The notes under the pieces are model-generated. The model was not told where the DNA came from and did no database searches. It worked only from the letters and a program-made list of their open reading frames with translations. A program made the translations under genes and the position numbers. From assembly GCA_015272205.1 (NCBI GenBank), contig JACYMB010000334.1, forward strand, positions 1-35,300: a DNA stretch of 35,300 bases, given 5' to 3'. This document shows positions 16,497-24,553 of this stretch, one piece after another; the stretch's first letter is position 1, and the number at the start of each line of letters is the position of its first letter. Source of the DNA: Synechococcales cyanobacterium T60_A2020_003. GTDB taxonomy: Bacteria > Cyanobacteriota > Cyanobacteriia > RECH01.

Positions 16497-16832
16497 CTAA
16501 GCTTTTTGGAATCCAAGATCATTTTGCTCAGCATAGCGCTCCATAAAGCGCATAAACCGATCCCACTCCTCGGCACTTCGCATAATGTAGATTGCCTCGA
16601 TTGCCTCAGGTTGGCCGTTGACAAACTTTGCTTTCACCTCCCGTGATACCAACTCGCCTTCTTCATCCACGAGGTACATCCCGGTGACTTGAAGATTGCT
16701 CTCGCGGCTCAGCGCATCAGGATTTTGAAAATAGAAAAAGGCTTGCCCACTGCTGCCATCCCGGGCACGGGTAAGGCGGATATCAGGAATTACGGTTTCT
16801 GCCACGCCTTGGGCAAATTGAATTTCAGCCAT
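16497..16832 (-). CDS. psb28: photosystem II assembly factor Psb28
   Basis: A 111-residue cytosolic-side thylakoid protein that binds PSII assembly intermediates (RC47) at CP47 and near cytochrome b559 and supports chlorophyll-protein biogenesis. It matches Psb28 closely. Visible are the start [21 protein letters not shown], the [19 protein letters not shown] stretch, [10 protein letters not shown] and the [18 protein letters not shown]-terminal helix. Length is standard for Psb28-1. No membrane segment is expected and none is seen. The ATG at 16832 is unambiguous. Confidence 0.97.
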   Translation of the reverse strand: MAEIQFAQGVAETVIPDIRLTRARDGSSGQAFFYFQNPDALSRESNLQVTGMYLVDEEGELVSREVKAKFVNGQPEAIEAIYIMRSAEEWDRFMRFMERYAEQNDLGFQKA

Positions 16833-17104
16833 AACGATTGCTATTACACCTAATAAACAAATGCGTCACCTACAGTTTTTCCATCATCCCATCTCGCTAA
16901 CCCCTCGCGAAAGGCATTTCGGTGAAAAAGTTCGTGCACAGGGTAAGACCTCGGCGTGTCTTACCGCATCCTAGACGATGGTGAATTGCAGGTCTTACAT
17001 AGGGTTCGCCCCTCTTTTAGATTGGAATGCATGCTGAGCATTGTCGAGGATATTGTCCAAAAAGTCCCCTCCACCGGGATTTTGCCCTGTTCGGGAATGC
17101 GTTA

Positions 17105-17255
17105 AGATGTCGAGGCTAAACATCGCAGCTGTTTGGGAAAATCCGGTGATTGATAACGGCCTACCTTTAAGGATAGGTGGTGCTGTTGGCAAAGTCCGGT
17201 GCTGTGCCGCAACTGTGAGTGGAAGTCAATACGCTTTCACAAGCCAGAATGCCAA
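17105..17255 (+). promoter_or_regulatory. cobalamin (AdoCbl-type) riboswitch
   Basis: Core elements appear in order. There is GGGAAAATCCGGTG at 17135-17148 (the GGGAAnnnGGTG element). The segment GCTGTGCCGCAACTGTGAG, at about 17201-17219, is the receptor core. The B12 box AAGCCAGAATGCC follows at 17241-17253. The element sits upstream of the cobalt chelatase gene, whose ribosome-binding site is at 17291-17300. A pairing of the B12-responsive loop with downstream bases was not resolved by eye. Cobalamin is expected to repress the downstream gene. Confidence 0.9.
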
Positions 17256-17310
17256 ACAGTGTGCTGCTCATTACATGTCCTGCGTTGCACAGGATAAGGA
17301 GTTTCAGTTC

Positions 17311-18432
17311 ATGGTTATGCATCGGGAAAACAATTTGCATCGTTCGAGCGCGATCGCGCCAATTTTGCCCCCTACGCTCCAGAGCGATCGCCTCGCCTCT
17401 GAGGCCTTGGGGAACCTTGCACCCCTTCCCCTTCAGCGTCCCGTTTTGCTGGTGGGTCACGGGAGCCGAGATGCGGAGGGTCGGCAAAACTTGCTCGATT
17501 TTGCCCATGCCTATCAGCAGCTTGACCTCTCCCGTCCCGTTGTCCCCTGCTTTCTCGAACTGACAGAGCCTTCGATTCAGCAAGGTGTGGATGAATGTGT
17601 TGCCCAGGGCTATACCGACCTGTCCGTTTTACCGGTTCTACTTTTCGCTGCACGACACAATAAGTTCGACGTGACCAACGAACTCGATCGCGCCCGCCAG
17701 CGTCACCCGCAGCTTACCTTCCACTACGGTCGGCACTTTGGGATTACACCGGGCATTTTGGATCTATGGCGATCGCGCCTTGAGGAATTGGATCAGCCGG
17801 AATGGAACCCCCAGGGAATTTCCCGGGCGGATACCGTTCTCCTGTTTGTAGGACGGGGAGCTAGCGATCCCGATGCCAACGGGGATGTATACAAAATGGC
17901 GCGAATCCTCTGGGAAGGGAGTGGCTATAAAACCGTTGAAACCTGCTTCATTGGCATTACCCATCCCCGATTAGAAGAAGGGTTCAACCGCGCCCGCCTC
18001 TATCAGCCAAAGCGAATTATTGTCCTACCCTATTTTCTATTCACAGGCGTACTCGTCAAGAAAATCTACGACATTACCGCCCAACAGCAGGCTCAGTTCC
18101 CAGAAATCGTCATGCAGTGCTTGCCCGAAATGGGAGTGCATCCTCAGCTCTTTGCAGTGCTGCGCGATCGCGAACTGGAAACACAGTTAGGGCAAGTGCA
18201 GATGAACTGTGAGATGTGCAAGTTCCGGTTAGCAGCCTTAGAGAATTCCGGAAATGGTCACGCTCACGGGCACAGTCATGGGCACAGTCACCATCACGGA
18301 CATTCCCATCACCCCGATCATGGTCACGCCCATAGTCATAGTCATAGTCATGGTCACGGGCATGATCATCCGGCTGAGGATCCCTATGCAGAACCAGAGC
18401 AATATCACGATCGCATCTGGCAAGTGCCCTAG
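17311..18432 (+). CDS. cbiX: sirohydrochlorin cobaltochelatase CbiX with His-rich tail
   Basis: Inserts Co(II) into sirohydrochlorin, the committed metal step of anaerobic-type B12 synthesis. The 373-residue protein is the long form with two chelatase half-domains. The first has [16 protein letters not shown] (His50) and [11 protein letters not shown] (His142), the two metal-side histidines. The second begins near [21 protein letters not shown] cysteine pair precedes a tail at about 316-353 with roughly twenty His in alternation with Gly and Ser, a likely cobalt or nickel store. The start ATG at 17311 follows AGGATAAGGA at 17291-17300. The frame is open far upstream, but that part is the riboswitch. 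B12 control and the His tail both favour cobalt over iron as substrate. Confidence 0.93.
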   Translation: MVMHRENNLHRSSAIAPILPPTLQSDRLASEALGNLAPLPLQRPVLLVGHGSRDAEGRQNLLDFAHAYQQLDLSRPVVPCFLELTEPSIQQGVDECVAQGYTDLSVLPVLLFAARHNKFDVTNELDRARQRHPQLTFHYGRHFGITPGILDLWRSRLEELDQPEWNPQGISRADTVLLFVGRGASDPDANGDVYKMARILWEGSGYKTVETCFIGITHPRLEEGFNRARLYQPKRIIVLPYFLFTGVLVKKIYDITAQQQAQFPEIVMQCLPEMGVHPQLFAVLRDRELETQLGQVQMNCEMCKFRLAALENSGNGHAHGHSHGHSHHHGHSHHPDHGHAHSHSHSHGHGHDHPAEDPYAEPEQYHDRIWQVP

Positions 18433-18489
18433 GAACGTGATAAACCAGATTGAAGGTAGGCAATACGAGCAATTTCTGCGATTTCGACT

Positions 18490-18774
18490 ATGATTGATGC
18501 TTCCAATACATCGAGTGAGAGCTTAAAAGCAGGCGATCGCGTCCGTCTTTGTGAGCCTCCCCCTTACTTTAAAACTGCCGATCCCATGCCCATGCTGCGG
18601 CCACCGGGCGTCGTCGCTGTGGGCGAAGAAGGAACCCTGATGGATTATCGTCCGGGCGGAACGTGGAGTGTTCGCTTTACGAAAGGAACATTCCTTCTGG
18701 ATGCAAAATATTTAGAGACCATTTCTCCGGAACCCGATCAGGAGTCTCCGGATACTGAGGATAACCAGCCCTAA
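18490..18774 (+). CDS. sipA: regulatory protein SipA (DUF3148)
   Basis: A 94-residue beta-rich protein matching SipA, the small partner of the histidine kinase NblS in the light and nutrient stress pathway of cyanobacteria. The conserved block is complete: AGDRVRLCEPPPYFKTADPMPMLRPPGVV, given here in two overlapping parts as GDRVRLCEPPPYFKT and ADPMPMLRPPGVV. GEEGTLMDYRPGG and WSVRFTKGTFLLDAKYL follow. The C-terminal 17 residues are acidic and disordered. It starts 57 bases after cbiX on the same strand, with no sign of functional coupling. Start is the ATG at 18490. Confidence 0.93.
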   Translation: MIDASNTSSESLKAGDRVRLCEPPPYFKTADPMPMLRPPGVVAVGEEGTLMDYRPGGTWSVRFTKGTFLLDAKYLETISPEPDQESPDTEDNQP

Positions 18775-19090
18775 CAGCTAGAGCAGTTACATAGGGAGGC
18801 ATTGCTTCAGTATCGATAGCAAATGCCTCTCGTATGGTTCCATTTATCCGTCAAGCGTTTCTGAAGGGCGATCGCCAATCTGCAAACAAATAATCTAAAT
18901 CGGAATACAAACCTAAAGGCACAAAATTGCGTTATTATAGTTCATCTAGGATGATAGCTGTCGGGTCATGCCGATTAGCATTCGTTTATGTCACAAGACG
19001 GTAGGCAAGTGTTTGCCTGCCGCACTCCAGCGTCAGTTGTAAGTTTCATACACATATAGTTTGTTCACGGAAAAACCTTGTAGGAATAGC
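18775..19090. other. intergenic region between sipA and rps1
   Basis: A 316-base gap. It contains one long inverted repeat, GAGGCATT (18796-18803) with AATGCCTC (18822-18829), which probably ends the sipA transcript although it lacks a T run. One HIP1 site follows. The AT-rich segment at about 18900-18950 is probably the rps1 promoter, but no clear hexamer pair was assigned. Confidence 0.5.
18796..18829. terminator. hairpin after sipA
   Basis: A perfect 8-bp stem, GAGGCATT with AATGCCTC, encloses an 18-base loop and starts 22 bases beyond the sipA stop. There is no U tract, so termination efficiency is uncertain. Confidence 0.4.
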
Positions 19091-20092
19091 ATGGTCAATC
19101 AGGCAACACCCGACATCGGCTTTACACATGAGGATTTTGAAAGGCTCCTCGATCAGTACGACTATCACTTTAGTCCTGGCGATACGGTTGCTGGAACAGT
19201 TTTTAGCATCGAACCGAGGGGTGCTCTGATTGATATTGGCGCGAAGACGGCTGCCTACATTCCTATTCAGGAGATGTCGATCAACCGGATTGAAAGCCCA
19301 GATGAGGTGCTTCAACCCAACGAAACCCGTGAGTTTTTCATCCTAAGCGATGAAAACGAAGATGGTCAGCTTACCCTTTCGATTCGCCGCATTGAGTATA
19401 TGCGGGCATGGGAACGCGTGCGTCAGCTTCAAGCTGAGGATGCGACCGTTCGCTCTGCCGTGTTTGCGACGAACCGGGGTGGAGCGCTCGTTCGTATCGA
19501 AGGACTGCGCGGATTTATTCCTGGCTCTCACATCAGCACTCGCAAGCCGAAAGAAGATTTGGTTGCGGAAGAACTGCCCCTCAAGTTCTTGGAAGTTGAT
19601 GAGGATCGGAATCGCCTCGTGCTTAGCCACCGTCGTGCGTTGGTTGAGCGGAAGATGAATCGTCTCGAAGTTGGCGAGGTTGTTATTGGAACCGTTCGCG
19701 GCTTGAAACCCTACGGTGCCTTCATTGATATCGGTGGTGTCAGCGGATTGCTCCACATTTCCGAGATTTCCCACGACCACATCGATACACCCCATAGCGT
19801 CTTCAATGTAAATGACGAAGTGAAAGTCATGATTATTGATCTGGACGCAGAGCGGGGGCGGATCTCGCTATCCACCAAGCAGCTTGAACCCGAACCGGGT
19901 GACATGGTTAAGAATCCTCAGTTGGTGTACGACAAGGCTGAGGAGATGGCTGAGAAGTATCGTGAACGGATGCTTCAGCAGGCTCAAGGTGCTGATGAAT
20001 ATGCCGCAGAACCTGAGGCTGTGGTTGAGGACGAAATTCCTCCAGCGACAGATGATGTTGTAGAGGAAGAGCCCATCATGGCAGGTGAATAG
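19091..20092 (+). CDS. rpsA: 30S ribosomal protein S1
   Basis: mRNA-binding ribosomal protein, 333 residues, the short cyanobacterial and chloroplast form with three S1 (OB-fold) repeats instead of six. Repeat 1 is GDTVAGTVFSIEPRGALIDIG (about 29-95). Repeat 2 contains SAVFATNRGGALVRIEGLRGFIPGSH (about 120-185). Repeat 3 is GEVVIGTVRGLKPYGAFIDIG and then VSGLLHISEISHDHI (about 198-270). The C-terminal tail is acidic (AEPEAVVEDEIPP). The ATG at 19091 (MVNQATPDIGFTHEDF) is chosen as the usual start; an in-frame TTG at 19061 precedes it. A strong terminator follows at 20128-20156. Confidence 0.95.
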   Translation: MVNQATPDIGFTHEDFERLLDQYDYHFSPGDTVAGTVFSIEPRGALIDIGAKTAAYIPIQEMSINRIESPDEVLQPNETREFFILSDENEDGQLTLSIRRIEYMRAWERVRQLQAEDATVRSAVFATNRGGALVRIEGLRGFIPGSHISTRKPKEDLVAEELPLKFLEVDEDRNRLVLSHRRALVERKMNRLEVGEVVIGTVRGLKPYGAFIDIGGVSGLLHISEISHDHIDTPHSVFNVNDEVKVMIIDLDAERGRISLSTKQLEPEPGDMVKNPQLVYDKAEEMAEKYRERMLQQAQGADEYAAEPEAVVEDEIPPATDDVVEEEPIMAGE

Positions 20093-20127
20093 ACCATTTC
20101 GTCTATTCGTAAGTCCTTAAAATTTTA

Positions 20128-20156
20128 GAAGGGGGTGAATTTCACCCTCTTTTTTG
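20128..20156 (+). terminator. rho-independent terminator of rps1
   Basis: The stem GGGTG (20133-20137)/CACCC (20143-20147), extendable by AA/TT pairs at its top, sits in a GGGGGTGAA...TTCACCC context. Eight T in the next ten bases follow. It lies 36 bases after the S1 stop. Confidence 0.8.
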
Positions 20157-20198
20157 TTGGATTATTAAACGCTGAATTACCCCCTGAATATAAAAACT

Positions 20199-20939
20199 AT
20201 GGTTACCATCCGGTGTAAAAATGTTGTTTTCCACGATATCCAAGCCATCTTATTTGATAAAGACGGCACGTTAGCAGATGCAGATCAGTATCTACGACAA
20301 CTTGCCCAGCGGCGATTGCGCCTCATAGATGCCCAAATTCCAGGCACCCAAGATCCACTGCTAATGGCCTTTGGCGTCAATGGCGATCGCCTAGACCCGG
20401 CTGGTCTTATGGCTGTAGGAACCCGACATGAGAATGAAATTGCGGCAGCGGCCTACATTGCTGAAACTGGACGCGGCTGGCGAGAAGCAGTAGCCATTGC
20501 GCAATCGTGTTTCCGGGAGGCAGATCAATCCTTACCGAATAAGGCTGCTCACACCCCATTGTTTGACGGAGCACTAACCTTACTGCACATCCTCCACCGT
20601 GCAGACATCCGGTTGGGAATTATATCGGCAGACAGCCCAGACCATGTTGAAGAGTTTGCCGCGTTTTATCAGCTCACCCCACTACTCTCGGTTCAGATGG
20701 GCAGTACCGAATCCTTAGCGAAACCAAATTCCGCCATGATTATCCAAGCCTGTGCAGTTATGAATGTCCTGCCACGGCATACGCTAATCATTGGTGATGC
20801 TGACTCTGATATCGAGATGGCGATCGCGGCGTCCACAGCGGGTTGTATTGTAATTAATCGAGGCTCTGGACTAACCCCATCTCTAACCAATGCAAATGCC
20901 ATCATTCAAGACTTGAGCGAGATTCAAGTTCGATATTAG
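20199..20939 (+). CDS. HAD-superfamily hydrolase (phosphoglycolate-phosphatase-like)
   Basis: A 246-residue haloacid-dehalogenase phosphatase. Motif I is ILFDKDGTLAD (nucleophile Asp followed by Lys and the second Asp), motif II is LGIISADSPD, motif III contributes the Lys in ESLAKPNSAMI, and motif IV is LIIGDADSDIEMAIAA. The cap is an alpha-helical insertion between motifs I and II. The whole resembles Gph-type enzymes, but several substrates are possible and the first 14 residues (MVTIRCKNVVFHDI) are not typical of Gph. Start is the ATG at 20199, 107 bases after rps1 and downstream of its terminator. It is followed by metK on the same strand after 152 bases. Confidence 0.85.
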   Translation: MVTIRCKNVVFHDIQAILFDKDGTLADADQYLRQLAQRRLRLIDAQIPGTQDPLLMAFGVNGDRLDPAGLMAVGTRHENEIAAAAYIAETGRGWREAVAIAQSCFREADQSLPNKAAHTPLFDGALTLLHILHRADIRLGIISADSPDHVEEFAAFYQLTPLLSVQMGSTESLAKPNSAMIIQACAVMNVLPRHTLIIGDADSDIEMAIAASTAGCIVINRGSGLTPSLTNANAIIQDLSEIQVRY

Positions 20940-20978
20940 GAAAAAGTCTTGAGTTGTAAGGCGCGATCGCACCATGAG

Positions 20979-21028
20979 GTATAGCCAAGCGGGTAAACTA
21001 TACTACTATGAATGGATCGTTGTGATCC
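20979..21028 (+). promoter_or_regulatory. two tandem hairpins in the metK leader
   Basis: Hairpin 1 is GTATAG (20979-20984) with CTATAC (20998-21003). Hairpin 2 is GGATC (21014-21018) with GATCC (21024-21028). Both lie in the untranslated region before the metK Shine-Dalgarno (21075-21083). The region starts like a tRNA D-arm (TAGCCAAGCGGG) but does not complete a cloverleaf. No SAM-riboswitch class was recognised. Confidence 0.4.
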
Positions 21029-21091
21029 GTTTGCGGAGTTTATTCGTTTGATATTCCGTTTCTTTTGAAAAATCAAGGAGAGGATACGCTC

Positions 21092-22351
21092 TTGTCTCGT
21101 CGCTACCTCTTTACCTCAGAGTCGGTTACTGAAGGCCATCCCGATAAAATCTGTGATCAAATTTCGGATTCGATCCTGGATGCGCTACTGACCCACGATC
21201 CCCATAGCCGCGTCGCTGCAGAAGTGGTGGTGAACACAGGTCTTGTACTGGTTACAGGTGAAATTTCATCCAAAGCCCATCTCAATTACGTCGATCTTGT
21301 TCGTCAAAAGATTGCTGAAATTGGCTACGTTGATGCGAACAACGGCTTCTCCGCTGATAGCTGCTCTGTCATCTTATCGATTGATGAGCAATCACCGGAC
21401 ATTGCCCAAGGCGTTAATCAAGCTCAAGAAGCTCGCGAACTGTCCAGTGAAGAAGCGTTAGATGCCATTGGCGCAGGTGATCAAGGCTTGATGTTTGGCT
21501 TTGCCTGCAATGAAACACCAGAGTTGATGCCTTTACCTATCAGTCTGGCTCATCGTATTTCTCGACGCCTTGCATCAGTTCGTAAAACGGGGCAGCTTCC
21601 GTATCTGCGCCCGGATGGCAAGACTCAGGTTACGGTTGTTTATGAAGATGGCAAACCTGTTGGTGTCGATACAATCCTAATTTCGACTCAGCATACCCCT
21701 ACGATTGACGCCATCACGGACGAAGCGGCGGTGCAGGCCAAGATCAAGACTGACTTGTGGAGCCATGTCGTGGAGCCTGTTTTCACCGACATTACAGTCA
21801 AGCCGGATACGAGTACCCGCTTTTTTGTCAATCCAACTGGAAAGTTTGTGATCGGTGGCCCACAGGGAGATTCAGGGTTAACGGGTCGGAAAATTATTGT
21901 CGATACGTACGGTGGATATTCTCGCCACGGAGGTGGAGCATTCTCCGGTAAAGATCCCACCAAGGTGGATAGAAGTGCAGCCTACGCCTGTCGCTATGTG
22001 GCTAAAAATATTGTGGCTGCGGAACTCGCTGAAAAGTGCGAGGTACAGTTGAGCTACGCGATTGGAGTAGCTCGACCTGTCAGCATCATGGTGGACACGT
22101 TTGGTACAGGCACCATCTCAGATGATCACTTGCTAGCGCTGGTTCAAAAGCACTTTGAGCTAAGACCTGCCGGAATTATCCAACTGTTTAACCTCAGTGC
22201 ACTTCCGGGTGACCGGGGTGGACGCTTCTACCAGGACGTAGCCGCTTACGGCCATTTCGGACGTACTGACCTAGACTTACCTTGGGAAAAGACGGATAAG
22301 GCCGCAGTTCTGCAAGAGGAAGCGAAAGCGCTCCTCTCTGGTGTTTCTTAA
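21092..22351 (+). CDS. metK: S-adenosylmethionine synthase
   Basis: Makes S-adenosylmethionine from ATP and methionine, 419 residues, the normal length. Diagnostic motifs are [19 protein letters not shown] near the N-terminus (the ATP and Mg site), [21 protein letters not shown] at about 120-145, and the phosphate-binding loop [19 protein letters not shown] at about 280-300. The start is assigned to TTG at 21092, because the family begins [10 protein letters not shown] and a good Shine-Dalgarno (AAGGAGAGG, 21075-21083) lies eight bases before it. A TTG at 21065 would place the ribosome site inside the coding region. A perfect 13-bp inverted repeat ends the unit. Confidence 0.96.
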   Translation: MSRRYLFTSESVTEGHPDKICDQISDSILDALLTHDPHSRVAAEVVVNTGLVLVTGEISSKAHLNYVDLVRQKIAEIGYVDANNGFSADSCSVILSIDEQSPDIAQGVNQAQEARELSSEEALDAIGAGDQGLMFGFACNETPELMPLPISLAHRISRRLASVRKTGQLPYLRPDGKTQVTVVYEDGKPVGVDTILISTQHTPTIDAITDEAAVQAKIKTDLWSHVVEPVFTDITVKPDTSTRFFVNPTGKFVIGGPQGDSGLTGRKIIVDTYGGYSRHGGGAFSGKDPTKVDRSAAYACRYVAKNIVAAELAEKCEVQLSYAIGVARPVSIMVDTFGTGTISDDHLLALVQKHFELRPAGIIQLFNLSALPGDRGGRFYQDVAAYGHFGRTDLDLPWEKTDKAAVLQEEAKALLSGVS

Positions 22352-22372
22352 AGTCACGTCCAACGCAATGAC

Positions 22373-22413
22373 AAGGGCGGATGGTGTAGCAGTCCTGTGA
22401 ACCATCCGCCCTT
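22373..22413. terminator. bidirectional hairpin between metK and a convergent gene
   Basis: A perfect 13-bp stem, AAGGGCGGATGGT (22373-22385) with ACCATCCGCCCTT (22401-22413), and a 15-base loop. It lies between two convergent genes (stops at 22351 and 22431). It has no long T run on either side. Confidence 0.65.
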
Positions 22414-22430
22414 ACTGTTCTCAACCTGGA

Positions 22431-22910
22431 TTAGAATCCTAATGAGGTTTTAATCTTCTCCAACGCTACTTTCTCTTTGTCGCTCACTTTTTCTTTGCCC
22501 GTACCAAAGAGACCCGTTCCTGCCGCATTGGCGACGACTTCCGCACACTCGTACACAAACTGCTTGAATTCTGCGACCTCTTCAGCCGTTGCCTTCCCTT
22601 CCGTTAGGGCGATCGCCTCTTGAGTTGCGGCGATCGCCTTATCGACAGCCGTTCCGCTTTGCACATCTTCCGCCGTGATGTCCTCCTTATCGAGCTTAAT
22701 GGAGCCAGCTTTCATAGCCTCTTCCGAGAAAGCGGCTTGAATGATGGAATTATTGGGATACTTTTTGCCCGCGTTCAACACTTCTTTAGACAGAGCGGCG
22801 GCTTCTTTTGCCGTTGAGATAATACCCAAGTCAACGGCTGCCGCCGCCATGCCAATTTGCATGGGGGCATTGCCGATGGTGGCTAATTCTTGTTCAGTGT
22901 AGGTGCTCAT
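22431..22910 (-). CDS. conserved all-alpha protein of unknown function
   Basis: A 159-residue, probably wholly helical soluble protein rich in Ala, Glu and Lys. Visible blocks are IGNAPMQIGMAAAAVDLGII near the N-terminus, AAALSKEVLNAGKKYPNNSIIQAAF, and a C-terminal FKQFVYECAEVVANAAG helix ending VSDKEKVALEKIKTSLGF. Some features (paired helices with conserved Ser/Lys and acidic residues) are reminiscent of TerB-like proteins, but I cannot support that assignment from sequence alone. It has no signal peptide or membrane segment. The ATG at 22910 follows GGAAACCTCC (minus strand). It converges on metK. Confidence 0.75.
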   Translation of the reverse strand: MSTYTEQELATIGNAPMQIGMAAAAVDLGIISTAKEAAALSKEVLNAGKKYPNNSIIQAAFSEEAMKAGSIKLDKEDITAEDVQSGTAVDKAIAATQEAIALTEGKATAEEVAEFKQFVYECAEVVANAAGTGLFGTGKEKVSDKEKVALEKIKTSLGF

Positions 22911-23061
22911 GGAGGTTTCCTAAACGAGTTGGATTGATTCTAGGACAAAGTCCCAAGAGTATTATTAGGGCAAACCATAAGAATCCTATAAAGCGCTTTG
23001 GAAATTTAAGATTTATTCTTACCCACAACTGACAGACGCATAAACTTGGACGTTGGCCTCC

Positions 23062-23148
23062 TATCAATTTTGAGTTTTGAGTTGTCAGTGCGTTGCTAGG
23101 TCAGGGATTTCAGCCTTTCATCTGTAGCTAGAATTTTTGAAATTGGGA
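23062..23148. repeat. degenerate MITE copy (same family as at 27214-27314)
   Basis: An 87-bp sequence that aligns with the element at 27214-27314. Shared blocks include CAGCCTTTCATCTGTAGC or AGCCTTTCATCTGTAGC and GAATTTTTGAAATTGG. The ends are TATCAATT and AATTGGGA, imperfect inverted repeats. It lacks about 13 internal bases and has no target duplication. Confidence 0.7.
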
Positions 23149-23209
23149 TTAGCATCCCCCAACCGTAGAACAGCGCAGATTAGTGCATCCTGTGAAAAAA
23201 CAAGTATCC

Positions 23210-23232
23210 AAAAAACGCCCCGTACTGGGGCG
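23210..23232 (-). terminator. terminator of the phycobiliprotein-linker operon
   Basis: Read on the minus strand, CGCCCC (from 23232) pairs with GGGGCG (to 23216), loop AGTAC, followed directly by six T (complement of 23210-23215). It begins 40 bases after the linker stop. Confidence 0.85.
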
Positions 23233-23271
23233 CAATAGACAGAACCGTGAAATGGATTAGAGGCAGATTTC

Positions 23272-24012
23272 CTAACCTGGCCGCTTCTGTCCAGAGGCAA
23301 GAGAAGACACTAACGCCTTAGCTTCGTCTGCTCCGAGAGCATTCAAGATTTCGAGCAACTCATCCTGCAAGCGGGATGCATCAGGAGAGGTAGCGGTCGC
23401 GGGTGCTGACGACGCTAAGGATTGAGTCACAGAGAGCTCTTCGTCTTCGATGTAAATACAGACACCACCATCACAATTCAAACCAAGCTGATGCCAATAC
23501 AGCGTTGGGATGGCGCGCCCCCGCTGAGCATAGTATTCGTGGTTGAGTAAATCGGATTCTAAATAAGCCTTGGGCGACTCATAGTATCGAGGATGACGGG
23601 CATGGGGAACCGTGAAACATCCAAAAAACTTACGATACTCTTCTGAATCCAAAATTGCTGTGATCAGGTGATGAACGCCTTCTGTCAGCAAAACATTACA
23701 GTAATCATGGACTTCCTCAGAGTTGAAGGGGGCACGTCCAAGGAAATGCTTGAAGCACGATTCAATAAACTTGAGATTAGTCGAGGTGTGGTAGAAAGAG
23801 TTGAGATAAACTTCAGAGTGCCCTAATTCTTTAAGAAAGCGCCGAACACCAATTTTGTCAGACAAGAAGTCTTTTTCGGCTTTGGCGAGCGATCGCCGTT
23901 CGTATGCATACGGCTGGCGTTCTAAGATTTGTTGGTAGATTTGATACAGCGCAGCTTGGCGTTCGTCACGAGTAGACGTCCGACTTACAGTAATCGGGGT
24001 GAAGCTATCCAT
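23272..24012 (-). CDS. phycobilisome linker-domain protein (CpcG-like)
   Basis: A 246-residue protein with one PBS-linker domain (Pfam PF00427 type) at about residues 20-150. It is visible in FLSDKIGVRRFLKELGHSEVY, FIESCFKHFLGRAPFNSEEV and ILDSEEYRKFFGCFTVPHAR, the same order as in rod and rod-core linkers. The region after 150 is non-standard. It contains CDGGVCIYIEDEE and a Ser/Ala-rich linker, then a small acidic helix (DELLEILNALGADEAKAL). It is not a canonical CpcG rod-core linker, which has a longer hydrophobic or basic tail. It lies 68 bases downstream of a phycobiliprotein-like gene on the same strand and shares its terminator, so the pair is probably one operon. Confidence 0.85.
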   Translation of the reverse strand: MDSFTPITVSRTSTRDERQAALYQIYQQILERQPYAYERRSLAKAEKDFLSDKIGVRRFLKELGHSEVYLNSFYHTSTNLKFIESCFKHFLGRAPFNSEEVHDYCNVLLTEGVHHLITAILDSEEYRKFFGCFTVPHARHPRYYESPKAYLESDLLNHEYYAQRGRAIPTLYWHQLGLNCDGGVCIYIEDEELSVTQSLASSAPATATSPDASRLQDELLEILNALGADEAKALVSSLASGQKRPG

Positions 24013-24080
24013 ATGCCTTCCTCCAAGGGTTTAAGACTGAAAGGCTGGAGTCGCAATAAAGATGCAGGAAAGCGATGTAA

Positions 24081-24553
24081 TTAGGCGTGGGATTGGAGCA
24101 CTTCGATTACTTTTTCAATGTAGGGGCGAATCAGTTCACTCTCGGCGGGAGGTAGAGTAGCGTTTACAGCGTCTTGAAGGTGCCGATACGCTGTTGCACA
24201 GTGGGAGGTTCTCTTGTAGGCCAAGATAATGGTGTCTAGCCAAGACATCATTTCTTCCATAAAGAAGGTTTCGTCATCTCGGAGTAGCGATACTGCAATG
24301 TAGCGCAGTACTTCGGTCATGTCGTACTGACACCGCTTGCCGTGTTGCTTAATCAGTTCAGGGTACTCATGGGCAAGCTGCTGGAGTGCCTTCAGTACCA
24401 GCTTGGGGCTATGTTCTCTGAGCTGATGGTACGCATTCAGACGCACCTGATAGCTATTCAGATACTGTTCAAGCGGTCGTAGCCCGTGGGCATCGAGATA
24501 ACCGCCATCTACGGCAATGACATTTTTTCTAAGGTGTGGTTTAGGGCGTGCAT
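24081..24553 (-). pseudogene. allophycocyanin-like phycobiliprotein gene with a 5' frame break
   Basis: The long frame (24081-24553, interrupted) encodes a globin-fold phycobiliprotein of about 157 residues if one base is added. Phycobiliprotein features are visible: DGGYLDAHGLRPLEQYLNSY matches the first helices. GKRCQYDMTEVLRYIAVSLLRDD contains CxxDMxxxLRY, the position of the bilin-binding Cys84 in allophycocyanin. SHCATAYRHLQDAVNATLP matches the C-terminal helices. From the ATG at 24553 the frame reads MHALNHTLEK and then breaks in an A6 run (complement of 24523-24528). One extra A would continue as NVIAVDGGYL. Without it the only in-frame standard start is a GTG at 24446, inside helix B. 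Either the gene is broken, the base count is an error, or slippage rescues it. Confidence 0.7.

Larger units (their letters stand above)
22911..23271. other. intergenic region carrying a degenerate MITE copy
   Basis: A 361-base gap. It holds the leader of the leftward 22910 gene, a degenerate copy of a short MITE-like repeat (23062-23148) and the terminator of the phycobiliprotein-linker operon (23210-23232). No coding sequence is supported. Confidence 0.55.

Noticed and set aside
17041-17310. In-frame upstream extension of cbiX
   Set aside because: The extension reads through the cobalamin riboswitch; the true start has a Shine-Dalgarno at 17291-17300 and the family sequence begins after 17311.
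18254-18493. Frames in the repetitive His-codon region of cbiX
   Set aside because: They are shadows produced by the repeated CAY-GGN-AGY codons.
20975-21060. A tRNA gene before metK
   Set aside because: It begins like a D-arm but no anticodon or acceptor stem pairs; kept only as a tRNA-like leader.
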